Below are positions 35,435 through 44,105 of a DNA stretch of 64,000 bases, piece after piece. The stretch is from Metabacillus idriensis (GTDB lineage: Bacteria > Bacillota > Bacilli > Bacillales > Bacillaceae), in contig NZ_WKKF01000001.1 of NCBI RefSeq assembly GCF_009674765.1, forward strand, positions 1,488,001 through 1,552,000, given 5' to 3'. How positions within the stretch are numbered: position 1 is the stretch's first letter; every line of letters begins with the position of its first letter. Position numbers and translations under genes: made by a program. A model generated the notes under the pieces. It searched no databases. It saw only the letters and a list, made by a program, of their open reading frames with translations, and was not told the origin of the DNA.

Positions 35435-35462
35435 ATTTTATCACACGAAAGAACAAGTGTTC
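35435..35462 (-). promoter_or_regulatory. LexA (SOS) box over an extended -10 promoter
   Basis: GAACAAGTGTTC (35451-35462) fits the Bacillus LexA core GAACRNRYGTTC exactly. On the minus strand TGATAAAAT (35443-35435) is an extended -10, so the box lies over the -35 region of the endonuclease gene. Confidence 0.65.
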
Positions 35463-35526
35463 TGTAAATATTTATTAAAAAATTTTTTAGTTTATTCTCT
35501 TCTTTTACTGTCTTTGCCAGATAAAA

Positions 35527-36749
35527 TCAGTTAGTATAATTCAGTTTCTTATTATAAAATGTCAAATCCCCATCCACATTCTCTAACCATAGCTGCTCAG
35601 GTGCATGAATTCCATTTTTAATCCAAATTTCTCCATTTCTTCCTTTTCTGAACCAAGCAATATATGGAGCAACAACTTGAGGATTTGTATCTGATTCATG
35701 TTTCTTAGGGTATGTAAGCTGCTTTTGTTTTCCTGATCTTATGTTAACAACATAGAGAGAGGTATACATTTCCGGGACTGGACCCTCTTCCCACTCTTTA
35801 TTTTCTTTTGCTCGTGAAACAATGACTTCGTCCTTAGACAGCCATTCAATATCCAAATCTACATAACCTGCTGGTGTATATTTCTTTTGAATAGCTGCAG
35901 CTGGAATGTCTGCTATGGTCGTTTTTTTATTTTGAACAAAAAACCTGCCTTCACCGGAGATGTAGGCTAGTTTATTTTCTGAAGGAGCCCATTGTATCCA
36001 ATCTTCATATATCAGCATTTTTCCTACAGATTGAAAATTGGTCCCTGATGCCGACAAGACACACAACGTATTGCTATCAGCTGACCATGAGGCTGTAGGT
36101 GTTGCGAGAAAGCTCAGCCAGGATTGATCTGAACTCCATTTAAAAAAGTTAGCATCAATTGCAAATAGGTCTGAAGTGTTTGTTTTAATCGTATAAAATG
36201 ACTTAATTTTGGTTGTATCAAGCTGAGCATCCACCGGTACTTTGAAAAGATGAACAGGTCCCCAGCCTGTAGGCAATAAATCTGCTTGTGAAGATACGAT
36301 GAATGACTTTCCATCTGGAAACCAGCCAAAATCGCTTACTCCAAGAGATACATTTTCAAAGCCTTTCGGGATCCCGTTTCTGTTTTGGTTACATTTAGTA
36401 CTCCGAAAGAGTTGTAAGCCAGCAGGTTTGCGGATGGTGACCATTGGAAATTCCTTGTTTCAACTGTTGTATAGGGCTGATAGCACTTTTTCTGTTTTGT
36501 ATCATAAATAAACAAATACATCTTTTCACCATTTTTGTCCCCGTCTAAATATGCAATAAACCGGCTATCAAACGACCACTTTGGGTCATAAACATAACTC
36601 CCGGCTGTTACCTGATATTCTTGGCCGTCCTCTATCATCCAAAGCTGTTGATCTCGGATAAATGCAGCTTTAAGCGGGACTTCGGCTGAAGCAATTGGTA
36701 AACAAGTGAGAAAGCTTATGATGAAAACAAACAAAATTTTAATCCCCAT
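35527..36749 (-). pseudogene. Frameshifted TolB/PD40 beta-propeller protein
   Basis: The 5' part (ATG 36749) has a signal peptide (MGIKILFVFIISFLTCLPIASA) and propeller blades such as YDPKWSFDSRFIAYLDGDKNG. In GVLNVTKTETG at about 36375-36395 the frame shifts by one; the other frame continues GIPKGFENVSLGVSDFGWFPDGKSF to a stop at 35527. About 407 codons in total. WSFDSRFIAY, WSPSANLLAY, WFPDGKSFIV and WAPSENKLAY are repeated WD40-like/PD40 blades. It is an exported beta-propeller of unknown role. One missing base explains the break. Confidence 0.82.
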
Positions 36750-36835
36750 TGAACATCCCTCCTATTTCTAAGATGTCCAGTTTAAAAGTAATCATGTTGC
36801 CGATCAAATCCACTTCGATGGAAATGCGATTAAAT

Positions 36836-36876
36836 AAAAAAACTCCCAGACGGACTGAAATCGTCTAAGAGTTTTT
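36836..36876. terminator. Terminator downstream of the GNAT gene
   Basis: AAAAACTC..AGACG pairs with CGTCT..GAGTTTTT, with two small mismatches. T-run on the minus strand. Confidence 0.8.
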
Positions 36877-36903
36877 GAAAGTATGCCACATGTTAAATTC
36901 ATC

Positions 36904-37578
36904 TTAACATTCCATCATATCTAAACAACTTGTGAGCACATCTTTATCAATCTCATTCACTTTATCATATTTCTCTTTATACATAGCTCTTACAATTTCT
37001 TTAACCTCTTTCGCCGTTATTTCGTCACCTTCCAAGGTTTTTAAATATAGATTCAATGGGACACTGCTGTCACCAGTATGCAGTGGAGGCTGAAGATAAT
37101 TTATTTCTTCAAACTGGATGTAGCTGTTTCTTTCAAAAAATCTCTTTCTCTTAATACAGTCTTCCTTTTCTTCTGCTGTATGGGCCATTTCCTCTGTTTC
37201 TGTTTCCAGTATCAAAGATTCAAGGGATAAATTCCCCGCTGCTAAAGCGTCTTCTTTTAATAATTCTTCCATTTTCAATAGTGTTTTTGCCCCTAATCCT
37301 TTGCTTCTCACAAAGGGATTAGTAACTATATAAACGATAAAGCCCGAGTTTACGTCAGCCAAATAATGTCCTGTTGCAAAGGAAACCATCTCCTCTCCCT
37401 CGAATCCCGCTAAAAACCGAAACGTGTTAAGCTTTTCATTTTCTGCATAGGCTAAGCTCTTTAAAAAAGTAGATTCTGGCTCTCTTACTTCGAACGGAAA
37501 TGTATTGTTGTAGAGTTTAAAAACCTCACTTAAATGATTTAATTGCTTACTTGTGATTACTTCCCATCTTATCTCCAT
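36904..37578 (-). CDS. GNAT-family N-acetyltransferase
   Basis: 224 residues. The acetyl-CoA binding core reads VYIVTNPFVRSKGLGAKTLLKMEELL (about residues 82-107), with the RxxGxG-like pattern RSKGLG. It is followed by RKRFFERNSYIQFEEINYLQPPL. The last 50 residues form an extra helical tail. The substrate is not predictable. AAGGAAGGTATGT precedes the ATG. Confidence 0.85.
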   Translation of the reverse strand: MEIRWEVITSKQLNHLSEVFKLYNNTFPFEVREPESTFLKSLAYAENEKLNTFRFLAGFEGEEMVSFATGHYLADVNSGFIVYIVTNPFVRSKGLGAKTLLKMEELLKEDALAAGNLSLESLILETETEEMAHTAEEKEDCIKRKRFFERNSYIQFEEINYLQPPLHTGDSSVPLNLYLKTLEGDEITAKEVKEIVRAMYKEKYDKVNEIDKDVLTSCLDMMEC

Positions 37579-37653
37579 ACATACCTTCCTTCATTCAAAA
37601 AAACTTACATTGCTATAGACGATGTATAATGCTTTTTTATATCAAGTATCAGC

Positions 37654-38436
37654 TTACCAAACCTCTTTAAGCGTGTCCCTGAAGATCATGTTTAATTTTG
37701 AAGTAGGATCTTCATTCTTTAAGTTCAATTGTTTTGCGTACTCTTTAAGTCTAATGATTTCAGAATCTAAAAACTCATTAATAACATCAATTTTAGGTTC
37801 TTTGTCTAATTCATCTCCGCTTATTTTCCGTTCAAGCAAAGTCAAAATTTCATCTTTAAGCAAACCGCCCTGCAGCATTTCATCCAGGAGCACTTGAAAT
37901 TCCATGGGAGGAAAATCGCCGAGCTGCTCAATCCATCTGGCTGCAAGTATGGGCCGAAGTACATAAAAGTATTTTTTAATTCGCACGGTATCCCCTTGCA
38001 GATACTCGCGGTAGTTATTGCCCGCCATATTTAAGTAATGATAAATGGCAGAATGCGGTGTGAATACCTCTGTTTGCAGAGCTGCCATTTTATCAATTGT
38101 TGAAAAAGCTTGATAATAAACAATCGGAGATCTCATCCATTCCATCAGAGGCGGATTTGATTTTCGGAATAGCTTAAGCGCCTTTGTCAGGTCCCAGCCT
38201 GAAACATCCAGGATGTCATTTATCGGACGTTCAATTACATCACGATTGGAGCCGACTCCAATGGGATCAATGCTTAAGTAATGTTCCGCTTTATGTATAT
38301 AGATAAATCTAACGTCATAGTCACTGTCTTTTGAAGGGAAGCCCCATGCTCTGCTGCCGGATTCACAGGCATAAAGAATTTTCACCTGATGAGTTTCTTC
38401 TATATCTTTCAGCACTTCAAGTATTTTCTCTTTCAT
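37654..38436 (-). CDS. Predicted nucleotidyltransferase, YcgL/COG3541 type
   Basis: 260 residues. The Pol-beta-type nucleotidyltransferase motif GSRAWGFPSKDSDYDVRFIY (about 27-46) has the GS and the paired DxD-like acids. A helical C-terminal region follows, with YLNMAGNNYREYL and RPILAARWIE. Similar proteins occur widely in Bacillus and phages with no defined role. GGAGATTACAAC precedes the ATG. Confidence 0.88.
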   Translation of the reverse strand: MKEKILEVLKDIEETHQVKILYACESGSRAWGFPSKDSDYDVRFIYIHKAEHYLSIDPIGVGSNRDVIERPINDILDVSGWDLTKALKLFRKSNPPLMEWMRSPIVYYQAFSTIDKMAALQTEVFTPHSAIYHYLNMAGNNYREYLQGDTVRIKKYFYVLRPILAARWIEQLGDFPPMEFQVLLDEMLQGGLLKDEILTLLERKISGDELDKEPKIDVINEFLDSEIIRLKEYAKQLNLKNEDPTSKLNMIFRDTLKEVW

Positions 38437-38505
38437 GTTGTAATCTCCTAAATGGTTTTTCTTTTAAGTATACATGCCCATTTTCATCCTCTGCATGATT
38501 TTTAG

Positions 38506-38539
38506 ATTAAAAAAGAAACTGCCGCAGCAGCCTCTTCTT
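38506..38539 (-). terminator. Terminator after the AHSA1 gene
   Basis: On the minus strand AAGAGGCTGC pairs with GCAGTTTCTT (two mismatches) around TGCG, followed by T. Confidence 0.7.
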
Positions 38540-38546
38540 AACCTTC

Positions 38547-39071
38547 TTATTTCCATTCTGCAAGCACTTCATCCAAACAGTCAAACTGAGAAGCCATACC
38601 CTGCTCGACGCCCATTTCAACGACTTTCTTCAGTTCATCTTCTGACGAGAATTGGGAACGGACTGTGAGTTTTGTATTTTCGCCCGAATCTTCAAACAGC
38701 ATGGTAATGATCATTTCAGGCATTTGATCTGATATGCTGCCGTCTTTATCTGAGAATGCATCGGCATAGACAATTTTTTCAGGTACGACAATTTCTTTAT
38801 AGATAGCTTTGCCCCACGATTCCATCCCGTAAAATTCTCCTTGGTTTTTATCCTCGCAGCGCATGCAATAGTGCCAAACACCCTCTTGTTTAAATTCAAA
38901 CGTTTTATTTTCTGTTTTCCATCCTTGGGGCCCCCACCAGCTTTCCAGATTCTTCGAGTCTGAGAATGCTTTAAATACAAGTTCTCTTGGTGCATGAAAG
39001 GTTCTCTCCATAATCAATTCTTTGCCCTCAATACGTGAAGTCATGTTGACGATCCCTTTGTTTGATGACAT
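38547..39071 (-). CDS. SRPBCC/AHSA1-domain protein
   Basis: 174 residues with the Activator-of-Hsp90 ATPase-like fold: ERTFHAPRELVFKAFSDSKNLESWWGPQGW (about 22-51), a PEKIVYADAF strand and a C-terminal helix (MASQFDCLDEVLAEW). Such START-like cavities bind hydrophobic ligands; no catalytic role is assigned. CTGGGAGGAATCTG precedes the ATG. Monocistronic, with a terminator just after the stop. Confidence 0.88.
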   Translation of the reverse strand: MSSNKGIVNMTSRIEGKELIMERTFHAPRELVFKAFSDSKNLESWWGPQGWKTENKTFEFKQEGVWHYCMRCEDKNQGEFYGMESWGKAIYKEIVVPEKIVYADAFSDKDGSISDQMPEMIITMLFEDSGENTKLTVRSQFSSEDELKKVVEMGVEQGMASQFDCLDEVLAEWK

Positions 39072-39157
39072 ATCAGATTCCTCCCAGAAATTGATTTTAC
39101 CCTATGTCATTCTGCCTGCTGTTCAATAATTCCTGCATGAAGTATAAGTATACATAA

Positions 39158-39188
39158 AAAATGCTCCCATCTGATGGAAGCACTTTTC
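39158..39188 (-). terminator. Terminator after the MFS gene
   Basis: On the minus strand AAGTGCTTCCATC pairs with GATGGGAGCATTT (minor mismatches), followed by T. Confidence 0.85.
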
Positions 39189-39198
39189 TACTATATTA

Positions 39199-40488
39199 TT
39201 ATCTGTCTTCGCCAACTTGCACAACTTGATTAGAAACCATAGTATCTTCTTTTATTTTAAATAACGGGAGAATCAGCATTGTTCCCAGTAAGAATAGTAC
39301 GCCTGACACCGTGTAAACGCCTGATAATGTCAGCGGTGTCTTAAGGAGACCTGATAAGGACATGCCGGCAACCATCATCCCCATAAACAGCGGGTTAAGA
39401 ACACCGTTAACACGGCCAACAAATGATTCATCTGTATTTTTAAGGATCAGCGTATTGATTCCGATGTGGATACATGGGAAAAACATGCCGTTTAACAGCT
39501 GTAAACCAATGGTAAGCGGAAAGCTCGTTGACCATCCGATGCTGATGGTAAAGATCATGCTTGAGAAAATGCCGATTGCAAGAAGCTTTTGAGGCGAGAT
39601 TTTTTTAGAAAAGGCAATGACAATACCGCCTCCGGCAAGCATCCCAATTCCGTTCGCCATAATCAGCCACTGCAGATAATCTTTTGATAAACCAAGATTC
39701 TCAATCGTTATAAAGATCATCAGCGGAGAGATTAATCCGACTGCCAGACCGCAGGCTGCAAAAACGCCGCCCATTGTAGTCAAAACTTTTTTCCCGATGA
39801 CATATCGGAAGCCGTCTGCAAGTTCCTTCTTGAAACTTGATTCTTCTTCAGTTTTGACTTTTTCAAGATCACGCGGCAAGAAGGTCAAAACAGCAGCAGA
39901 TAATAGGAACATAATTCCCATCACAATGATTGACGTGTAGATGCCGTAAGATTGATAAACAAGAGTTCCGATAACTGGACCGATGACCATAAATACAGCC
40001 ATTAAGGATTGAAAAATAGCCATGGCAGATTGCAGCTGCTCTTCAGACACGTGCTGTTTTAACAGCCTCATAGCTGATGGCATGGAGAATTGCGAAAGAA
40101 TCGCTGAAACCAATGTTGCAAAGAAGATGGCATGCCATGAACCGTAAATCAGAGTTAACAGAACAACAAAGATCGATGCGGCCGAGAGTACGTCACACCA
40201 TACCATGGTAAGTTTAGGCTTCCACCTGTCGGCAAATGTTCCTCCGATAATAGAAAAAATAAATATCGGTGCGAATTCTGCAATGGATATAAGGGATACA
40301 TATACAGGATCATTGTTGGTAAGATCAGTAACGTACAATAAGATGGCAAAGTTTCTGATCCAGATGCCAAGCTGAAGCAAAAAGTTCGAGCCCATGATCG
40401 CAAGCACGATCCTGTTTTTAAATAAGTTTCCTGAAGTCTTCCTGTGTGCGGGCAAAGCTTCAGTTAAGTTTTTTTCCATTTTCATCAT
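39199..40488 (-). CDS. MFS transporter, MFS_3 type
   Basis: About 429 residues and 12 helices. The family shows NRIVLAIMGSNFLLQLG and, after helix 2, the loop GGTFADRWKPK. The C-terminal half has GRVNGVLNPLFMGMMVAG. Related proteins export drugs or macrolides (MefA-like), but the substrate cannot be read. GGAAAGG lies next to three in-frame ATGs (40488, 40485, 40479); the last two have better spacing. It is an intact relative of the decayed MFS gene at 9.3-10.2 kb. The stretch 40489-40754 upstream has no gene. Confidence 0.9.
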   Translation of the reverse strand: MMKMEKNLTEALPAHRKTSGNLFKNRIVLAIMGSNFLLQLGIWIRNFAILLYVTDLTNNDPVYVSLISIAEFAPIFIFSIIGGTFADRWKPKLTMVWCDVLSAASIFVVLLTLIYGSWHAIFFATLVSAILSQFSMPSAMRLLKQHVSEEQLQSAMAIFQSLMAVFMVIGPVIGTLVYQSYGIYTSIIVMGIMFLLSAAVLTFLPRDLEKVKTEEESSFKKELADGFRYVIGKKVLTTMGGVFAACGLAVGLISPLMIFITIENLGLSKDYLQWLIMANGIGMLAGGGIVIAFSKKISPQKLLAIGIFSSMIFTISIGWSTSFPLTIGLQLLNGMFFPCIHIGINTLILKNTDESFVGRVNGVLNPLFMGMMVAGMSLSGLLKTPLTLSGVYTVSGVLFLLGTMLILPLFKIKEDTMVSNQVVQVGEDR

Positions 40489-40754
40489 GCCTTTCCAGCT
40501 TGAAAAATTCATGCATTAGTGATGTGAATAGGTTGAAAATCTTTTTACCCTCATGTTCCCCTTTCGTCTATCTTTTCAGACCAGAAACAACACACACTTT
40601 CTAAATATAATGTCATTTCTCAAAATCATTCGTCATTTATATTCTGTTCCTTCCCTATAAACCCCTCCTGGTTTTCATTAAAAAAGAGATCTTAAGAAGA
40701 TACAAAGAAAATTATATACGATTTTTGGAACTTAGAGATATTAATTTTTCTTAA

Positions 40755-40780
40755 ACAAAAAAAGGGCTGCTGCCCTTCTT
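40755..40780 (-). terminator. Terminator of the cobalamin operon
   Basis: AAGGGC and GCCCTT enclose TGCT; a seven-base T-run follows on the minus strand, 8 bases after the last cob gene. Confidence 0.88.
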
Positions 40781-40787
40781 TAATCGA

Positions 40788-41201
40788 TTATTTAATTTTT
40801 TTCGCCAACCCATGCCAGATGTGGTAAACATCCTTGCATAATGCTGCAGCATCCTGCTGAATCCAGCCTAAAAGGTCTCTCGTCCTCCGTTCCTTTTCTG
40901 AAATGGGAACAATGCCTTTTCCCGTCTCCAGCATGATCATAATAACTTCTCTCTCTAGCTCGGCCAATTCATTCAAATAAATTCGCCAGTTTTCTCTAAG
41001 TTTAAAAGCATCATTGTTGTCTTCCATGATCCATTGTTCGAATCCTTCCAATACAAGCGGTGCTTTTGAAGAATTATCTTCTTTCCACTGCAGCATTTGG
41101 TGGCCTTCATATGCTGAAATCCACGAGACATCGTGCCATTTACTTTTTACAAAGTCTCTTTTCCCGCTGAAGGCTCCTCCGATAATGAGATGCATTTCCA
41201 T
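40788..41201 (-). CDS. Short CobU-like kinase (second copy)
   Basis: 137 residues. The N-terminus has a P-loop, IIGGAFSGKRDFV, and the C-terminus has ETGKGIVPISEKERRTRDLLGWIQQDAAALC..VYHIWHGLAKKIK, the CobU end motif. The middle is short and lacks the HRxxRgxxWxtxE and DCLTxW blocks of full CobU. So it is CobU-related but shortened, with the middle diverged. AAAGGGGG is too close to ATG 41201, and ATG 41195 has better spacing. It overlaps cobC by about 50 bases and ends the operon. Its role may complement the full-length CobU at 42471. Confidence 0.75.
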   Translation of the reverse strand: MEMHLIIGGAFSGKRDFVKSKWHDVSWISAYEGHQMLQWKEDNSSKAPLVLEGFEQWIMEDNNDAFKLRENWRIYLNELAELEREVIMIMLETGKGIVPISEKERRTRDLLGWIQQDAAALCKDVYHIWHGLAKKIK

Positions 41202-41764
41202 GTCCCCCTTTCTGCTCTCAACTCAAGTACTATGGCTTTTCCAAAAGATACAGAAGTGTCCCAGAATGAAGCTTCGGGAACAAGGTCAGATACGATTTTT
41301 CTAATCACACCTCCATGAGTCATAATCGCTGCGCTGCTAAGTTTGGATTTGAGAACCTCGGATAAGAAAGATGAAACCCGTTCATGAAATGCGATGCCGC
41401 TTTCTCCGTCAGGCGTGCTGGTAATTTCCCAGTTATCGAGCCAGCTGGAATAATGGAAATCATTTTTTAGGTCCTCATAGGTTTTGCCTTCCCAGATCCC
41501 GAAGCTGATTTCCCGCAAGCGCGGGTCTTTAATAAAGGACACTTCTGGGAATAAAAATGCTGCTGTCTGCTGACACCTGAGCAAATCGCTCGAATAGAAA
41601 GCATCCGGAAGATGATTTAGCAGGTATTTTTTTAGAGATTCATATTCTAAATACGAATCTTCCATTACAGGCAGGTCCGTGTGGCCTAAATATCGTTTTT
41701 CTTTATTCCATTCCGTCATACCATGCCTAATAAGAATAAGCTGTAAAGAACGGCAAGATTCCAT
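41147..41764 (-). CDS. cobC: Histidine phosphatase, probable alpha-ribazole phosphatase
   Basis: 205 residues. The phosphohistidine motif LILIRHGMTEWN is at 9-20, and the second catalytic His in AIMTHGGVIRK. Between cobS and cobU-like genes, the expected role is removal of phosphate from alpha-ribazole-5-phosphate or adenosylcobalamin-5-phosphate in nucleotide-loop assembly. The assignment rests on operon context because this family is broad. It overlaps cobS by 49 bases. Confidence 0.85.
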   Translation of the reverse strand: MESCRSLQLILIRHGMTEWNKEKRYLGHTDLPVMEDSYLEYESLKKYLLNHLPDAFYSSDLLRCQQTAAFLFPEVSFIKDPRLREISFGIWEGKTYEDLKNDFHYSSWLDNWEITSTPDGESGIAFHERVSSFLSEVLKSKLSSAAIMTHGGVIRKIVSDLVPEASFWDTSVSFGKAIVLELRAERGTWKCISLSEEPSAGKETL

Positions 41765-42474
41765 AGCTCAGCCCCCTCAATTGAAGCACCGACTGTGTCT
41801 CCATTTATTCCTTGAAACTGTTTTACAGCCCATTTTCCGAAGATATAAGAAAAGCAGATCTGCAGGCAAAACATAATAGAAAAAGTCACTGGGAAGGCTG
41901 CAAATGGAAGAAGCAAGCAGGCAGCGATGATCACGTCCCGCTTTGATAAATGCTGTTTCCAGTAATGCGCCATTCCCTTGTTTTGAAAAGGATGAAATAA
42001 GAATAGCTGCAATAAAGCCTGAAACCGTGCCATCATGGGGATTGCCAGCAGAAATAGAATGTTCTCGTTAACCTCTAAAACTGCATACAACAGCACACTT
42101 TTCCAAAGCAGCAAAAAGACAGCGCTCAGCACCGCAAAGCTTCCTGCCCGCGAGTCTTTTAATATCTCAATCTTTTTTTCTGTACTTCCGTTAGAACCAA
42201 CGGCGTCTGCCACATCCATGACACCGTCTAAATGGAGACCTCCTGACAGGAAAACCCACAGAGTAAGGAGGATAAGTGTCAGCATATAGAGCGGAAGTAG
42301 TCCATTCAATAAATAATATACGAGATAAAGTGTTCCTCCTATTGCGAAGCCTGCGAAGGGATAAAACCGCAAGGTCCATTTAAGGGTTTTGTGATCCATT
42401 GGGCAATTCACCGGAAGAGGAATCCTTGTCAGAAATTGAAGAGCAAGAATCGCTCCATACATCATTTTTTTCAT
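41716..42474 (-). CDS. cobS: Adenosylcobinamide-GDP ribazoletransferase (cobalamin synthase)
   Basis: 252 residues, polytopic. FLTRIPLPV near the start and GGLHLDGVMDVADAVGS (about 80-96) with its metal-binding acids are the CobS signatures. It joins adenosylcobinamide-GDP and alpha-ribazole phosphate at the membrane. It overlaps cobU by 4 bases. Confidence 0.95.
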   Translation of the reverse strand: MKKMMYGAILALQFLTRIPLPVNCPMDHKTLKWTLRFYPFAGFAIGGTLYLVYYLLNGLLPLYMLTLILLTLWVFLSGGLHLDGVMDVADAVGSNGSTEKKIEILKDSRAGSFAVLSAVFLLLWKSVLLYAVLEVNENILFLLAIPMMARFQALLQLFLFHPFQNKGMAHYWKQHLSKRDVIIAACLLLPFAAFPVTFSIMFCLQICFSYIFGKWAVKQFQGINGDTVGASIEGAELWNLAVLYSLFLLGMV

Positions 42475-43061
42475 ACTATCCCTCCAGGTGAAATCATTGA
42501 AACATTTTTTGTCAGGTCGCCTTTGATCTTCCAGACGACTGGTATTCCGCAGATGACTTCAAGTACTGTGTCTGCTTCTTTGACAGTCCGTTTATGTAAA
42601 GCTTCAAGACAGCTTATATAGTTCGCAACATACTTGTCCTGAATGGGAAATCCTTCGTTTACATCATTTGACACAATGAAAAGGTTAAATTCCTTTTTTC
42701 GGGCAATAGATAATGTCTTTTCTAACCGCTTCACTATTTCGTTTGATGAAAGGTTTTCACTGAACATTAAACTGCTCGTCCAGACGGTTAAACAATCTAT
42801 TAAAACCACAGTTTTATTTGGAAGGTGTTTGAGTGTTTGATCAATAAAATAGGGTTCTTCAATGGTCACCCATACATGTCCCCTGTCTCTTCTATGCAAC
42901 GCTATCCTCTCAGCCATTTCTTCTCCCGTATCTTTAGCTGCTGTTGCAATATAGTAGGGTTTCTCACCTTTAGCTGCATCCAATGCCATTCTTTCTGCTA
43001 AACTGCTTTTCCCAGACCGTGCTCCGCCTGAGATAAAGGTAATCATGATTGCTTTCTCCAT
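42471..43061 (-). CDS. cobU: Adenosylcobinamide kinase / guanylyltransferase
   Basis: 196 residues. P-loop FISGGARSGKSSLAERMA, the guanylylation region HRRDRGHVWVTIEEP and DCLTVWTSSLM are intact. The C-terminal part (SNDVNEGFPIQDKYVANYISCLEALH) departs from the usual NEVGMGIVP..RRFRDxxGxxNQ form, which is instead found in the short copy at 40788. It phosphorylates adenosylcobinamide and transfers GMP. The start may be the first ATG or that of MITFISGG, 15 bases in. Confidence 0.92.
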   Translation of the reverse strand: MEKAIMITFISGGARSGKSSLAERMALDAAKGEKPYYIATAAKDTGEEMAERIALHRRDRGHVWVTIEEPYFIDQTLKHLPNKTVVLIDCLTVWTSSLMFSENLSSNEIVKRLEKTLSIARKKEFNLFIVSNDVNEGFPIQDKYVANYISCLEALHKRTVKEADTVLEVICGIPVVWKIKGDLTKNVSMISPGGIV

Positions 43062-44104
43062 TTCCTTAAGGCAGTAAGCAATGTTTCATTTTCCTCTCTT
43101 GTCCTGATTGCAAGGCGGATAGAGGACCCTCCTATACCGTGAAAATTCATCGTATGTCTTGCAAGAATCCCTTCATTTGCAAGAAATAACAGCAGGGGTT
43201 CATGGTTTTCAAGCAGCGGATCGTTTACTAAATAAAAATTGACACTTGAGGCTGAAACGCTGAAGTTTAAAGCTTGAAGCTCCGTTTTTATCTGCTTCCA
43301 TTCTGCTTGAAGCCATTTTTTTGTTTCTGCCAAATGATCGTATGTATGCGGCATAGCATGAATCATGCCAAGAGCAGCGCAATTGACGCTCCATGGAACG
43401 GACATGGCTTCAAGTTTCTTGATGATGGAATGACTGGCCAATAGATAGCCTGCTCTTATTCCCGGCACGGCATATATTTTGGTGAGGGAGCGAATGATGA
43501 TGAGATTGGAATAGTGCTGCAGCAGTCCTTCCAGACTTTCGTCTTTCTCTGTAAAATGGATGAAGGCTTCATCTATGATGACTGCTTGTTCATTCAGGCA
43601 TGCGGAATCCAAGAGTTTTATCACCACTTTCTTAGAAATGATTTCTCCAGTAGGATTGTTGGGTCTGCACAAAAACAGGACATCGCTATTAAACCGTCCG
43701 GACCCCGTCTCTAACTCCTCATAGCTCAGATATGTCACCTCAATATTATTACTGAGGCAGGCACGCTCATATTCACTGAATGTCGGCTGAAAGATGCCTG
43801 CTTTCCCACTTTTGAAAAGTCTTGCTGCAAGGAAAATAGCCTCTGCTCCGCCATTTGTCAGGAGAACGTTTTCAGGTTTTACTCCTTCAAACGCTGCCAG
43901 TATAGCTCTTTCTTCCGGATACTCAGGGTCAGGATAAATATTACTTGTATGAGTAATGCTTTCTTGCATGGCTTTAAGTATTGCCGGTGGTGTTCCAAGT
44001 GGATTTAAGTTGGCGCTAAAATCGATGAACTCTTTCTCTTTAATTCCCTTCTTTCTTAGAACAGCTTTAATACTTGCAGTTTTACCGCCGTGCTGTGGCC
44101 ACAT
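43043..44104 (-). CDS. cobD: L-threonine-O-3-phosphate decarboxylase-type PLP enzyme
   Basis: 353 residues, aminotransferase fold I. FIDFSANLNPLGTPPAI is the CobD/HisC-like entry, and the PLP lysine is in IIRSLTKIYAVPGIRAGYLL. It makes (R)-1-aminopropan-2-ol phosphate, the linker that CbiB attaches to cobyric acid. It lies directly downstream of cbiB with a one-base gap. Confidence 0.92.
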   Translation of the reverse strand: MWPQHGGKTASIKAVLRKKGIKEKEFIDFSANLNPLGTPPAILKAMQESITHTSNIYPDPEYPEERAILAAFEGVKPENVLLTNGGAEAIFLAARLFKSGKAGIFQPTFSEYERACLSNNIEVTYLSYEELETGSGRFNSDVLFLCRPNNPTGEIISKKVVIKLLDSACLNEQAVIIDEAFIHFTEKDESLEGLLQHYSNLIIIRSLTKIYAVPGIRAGYLLASHSIIKKLEAMSVPWSVNCAALGMIHAMPHTYDHLAETKKWLQAEWKQIKTELQALNFSVSASSVNFYLVNDPLLENHEPLLLFLANEGILARHTMNFHGIGGSSIRLAIRTREENETLLTALRKWRKQS

Positions 44105-44105
44105 A

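Noticed and set aside
40780-40791. TTAATCGATTAT, an 11/12 match to the module 2 LacI operator
   Set aside because: It lies at the end of the last cob gene and its terminator, far from any promoter; likely chance.
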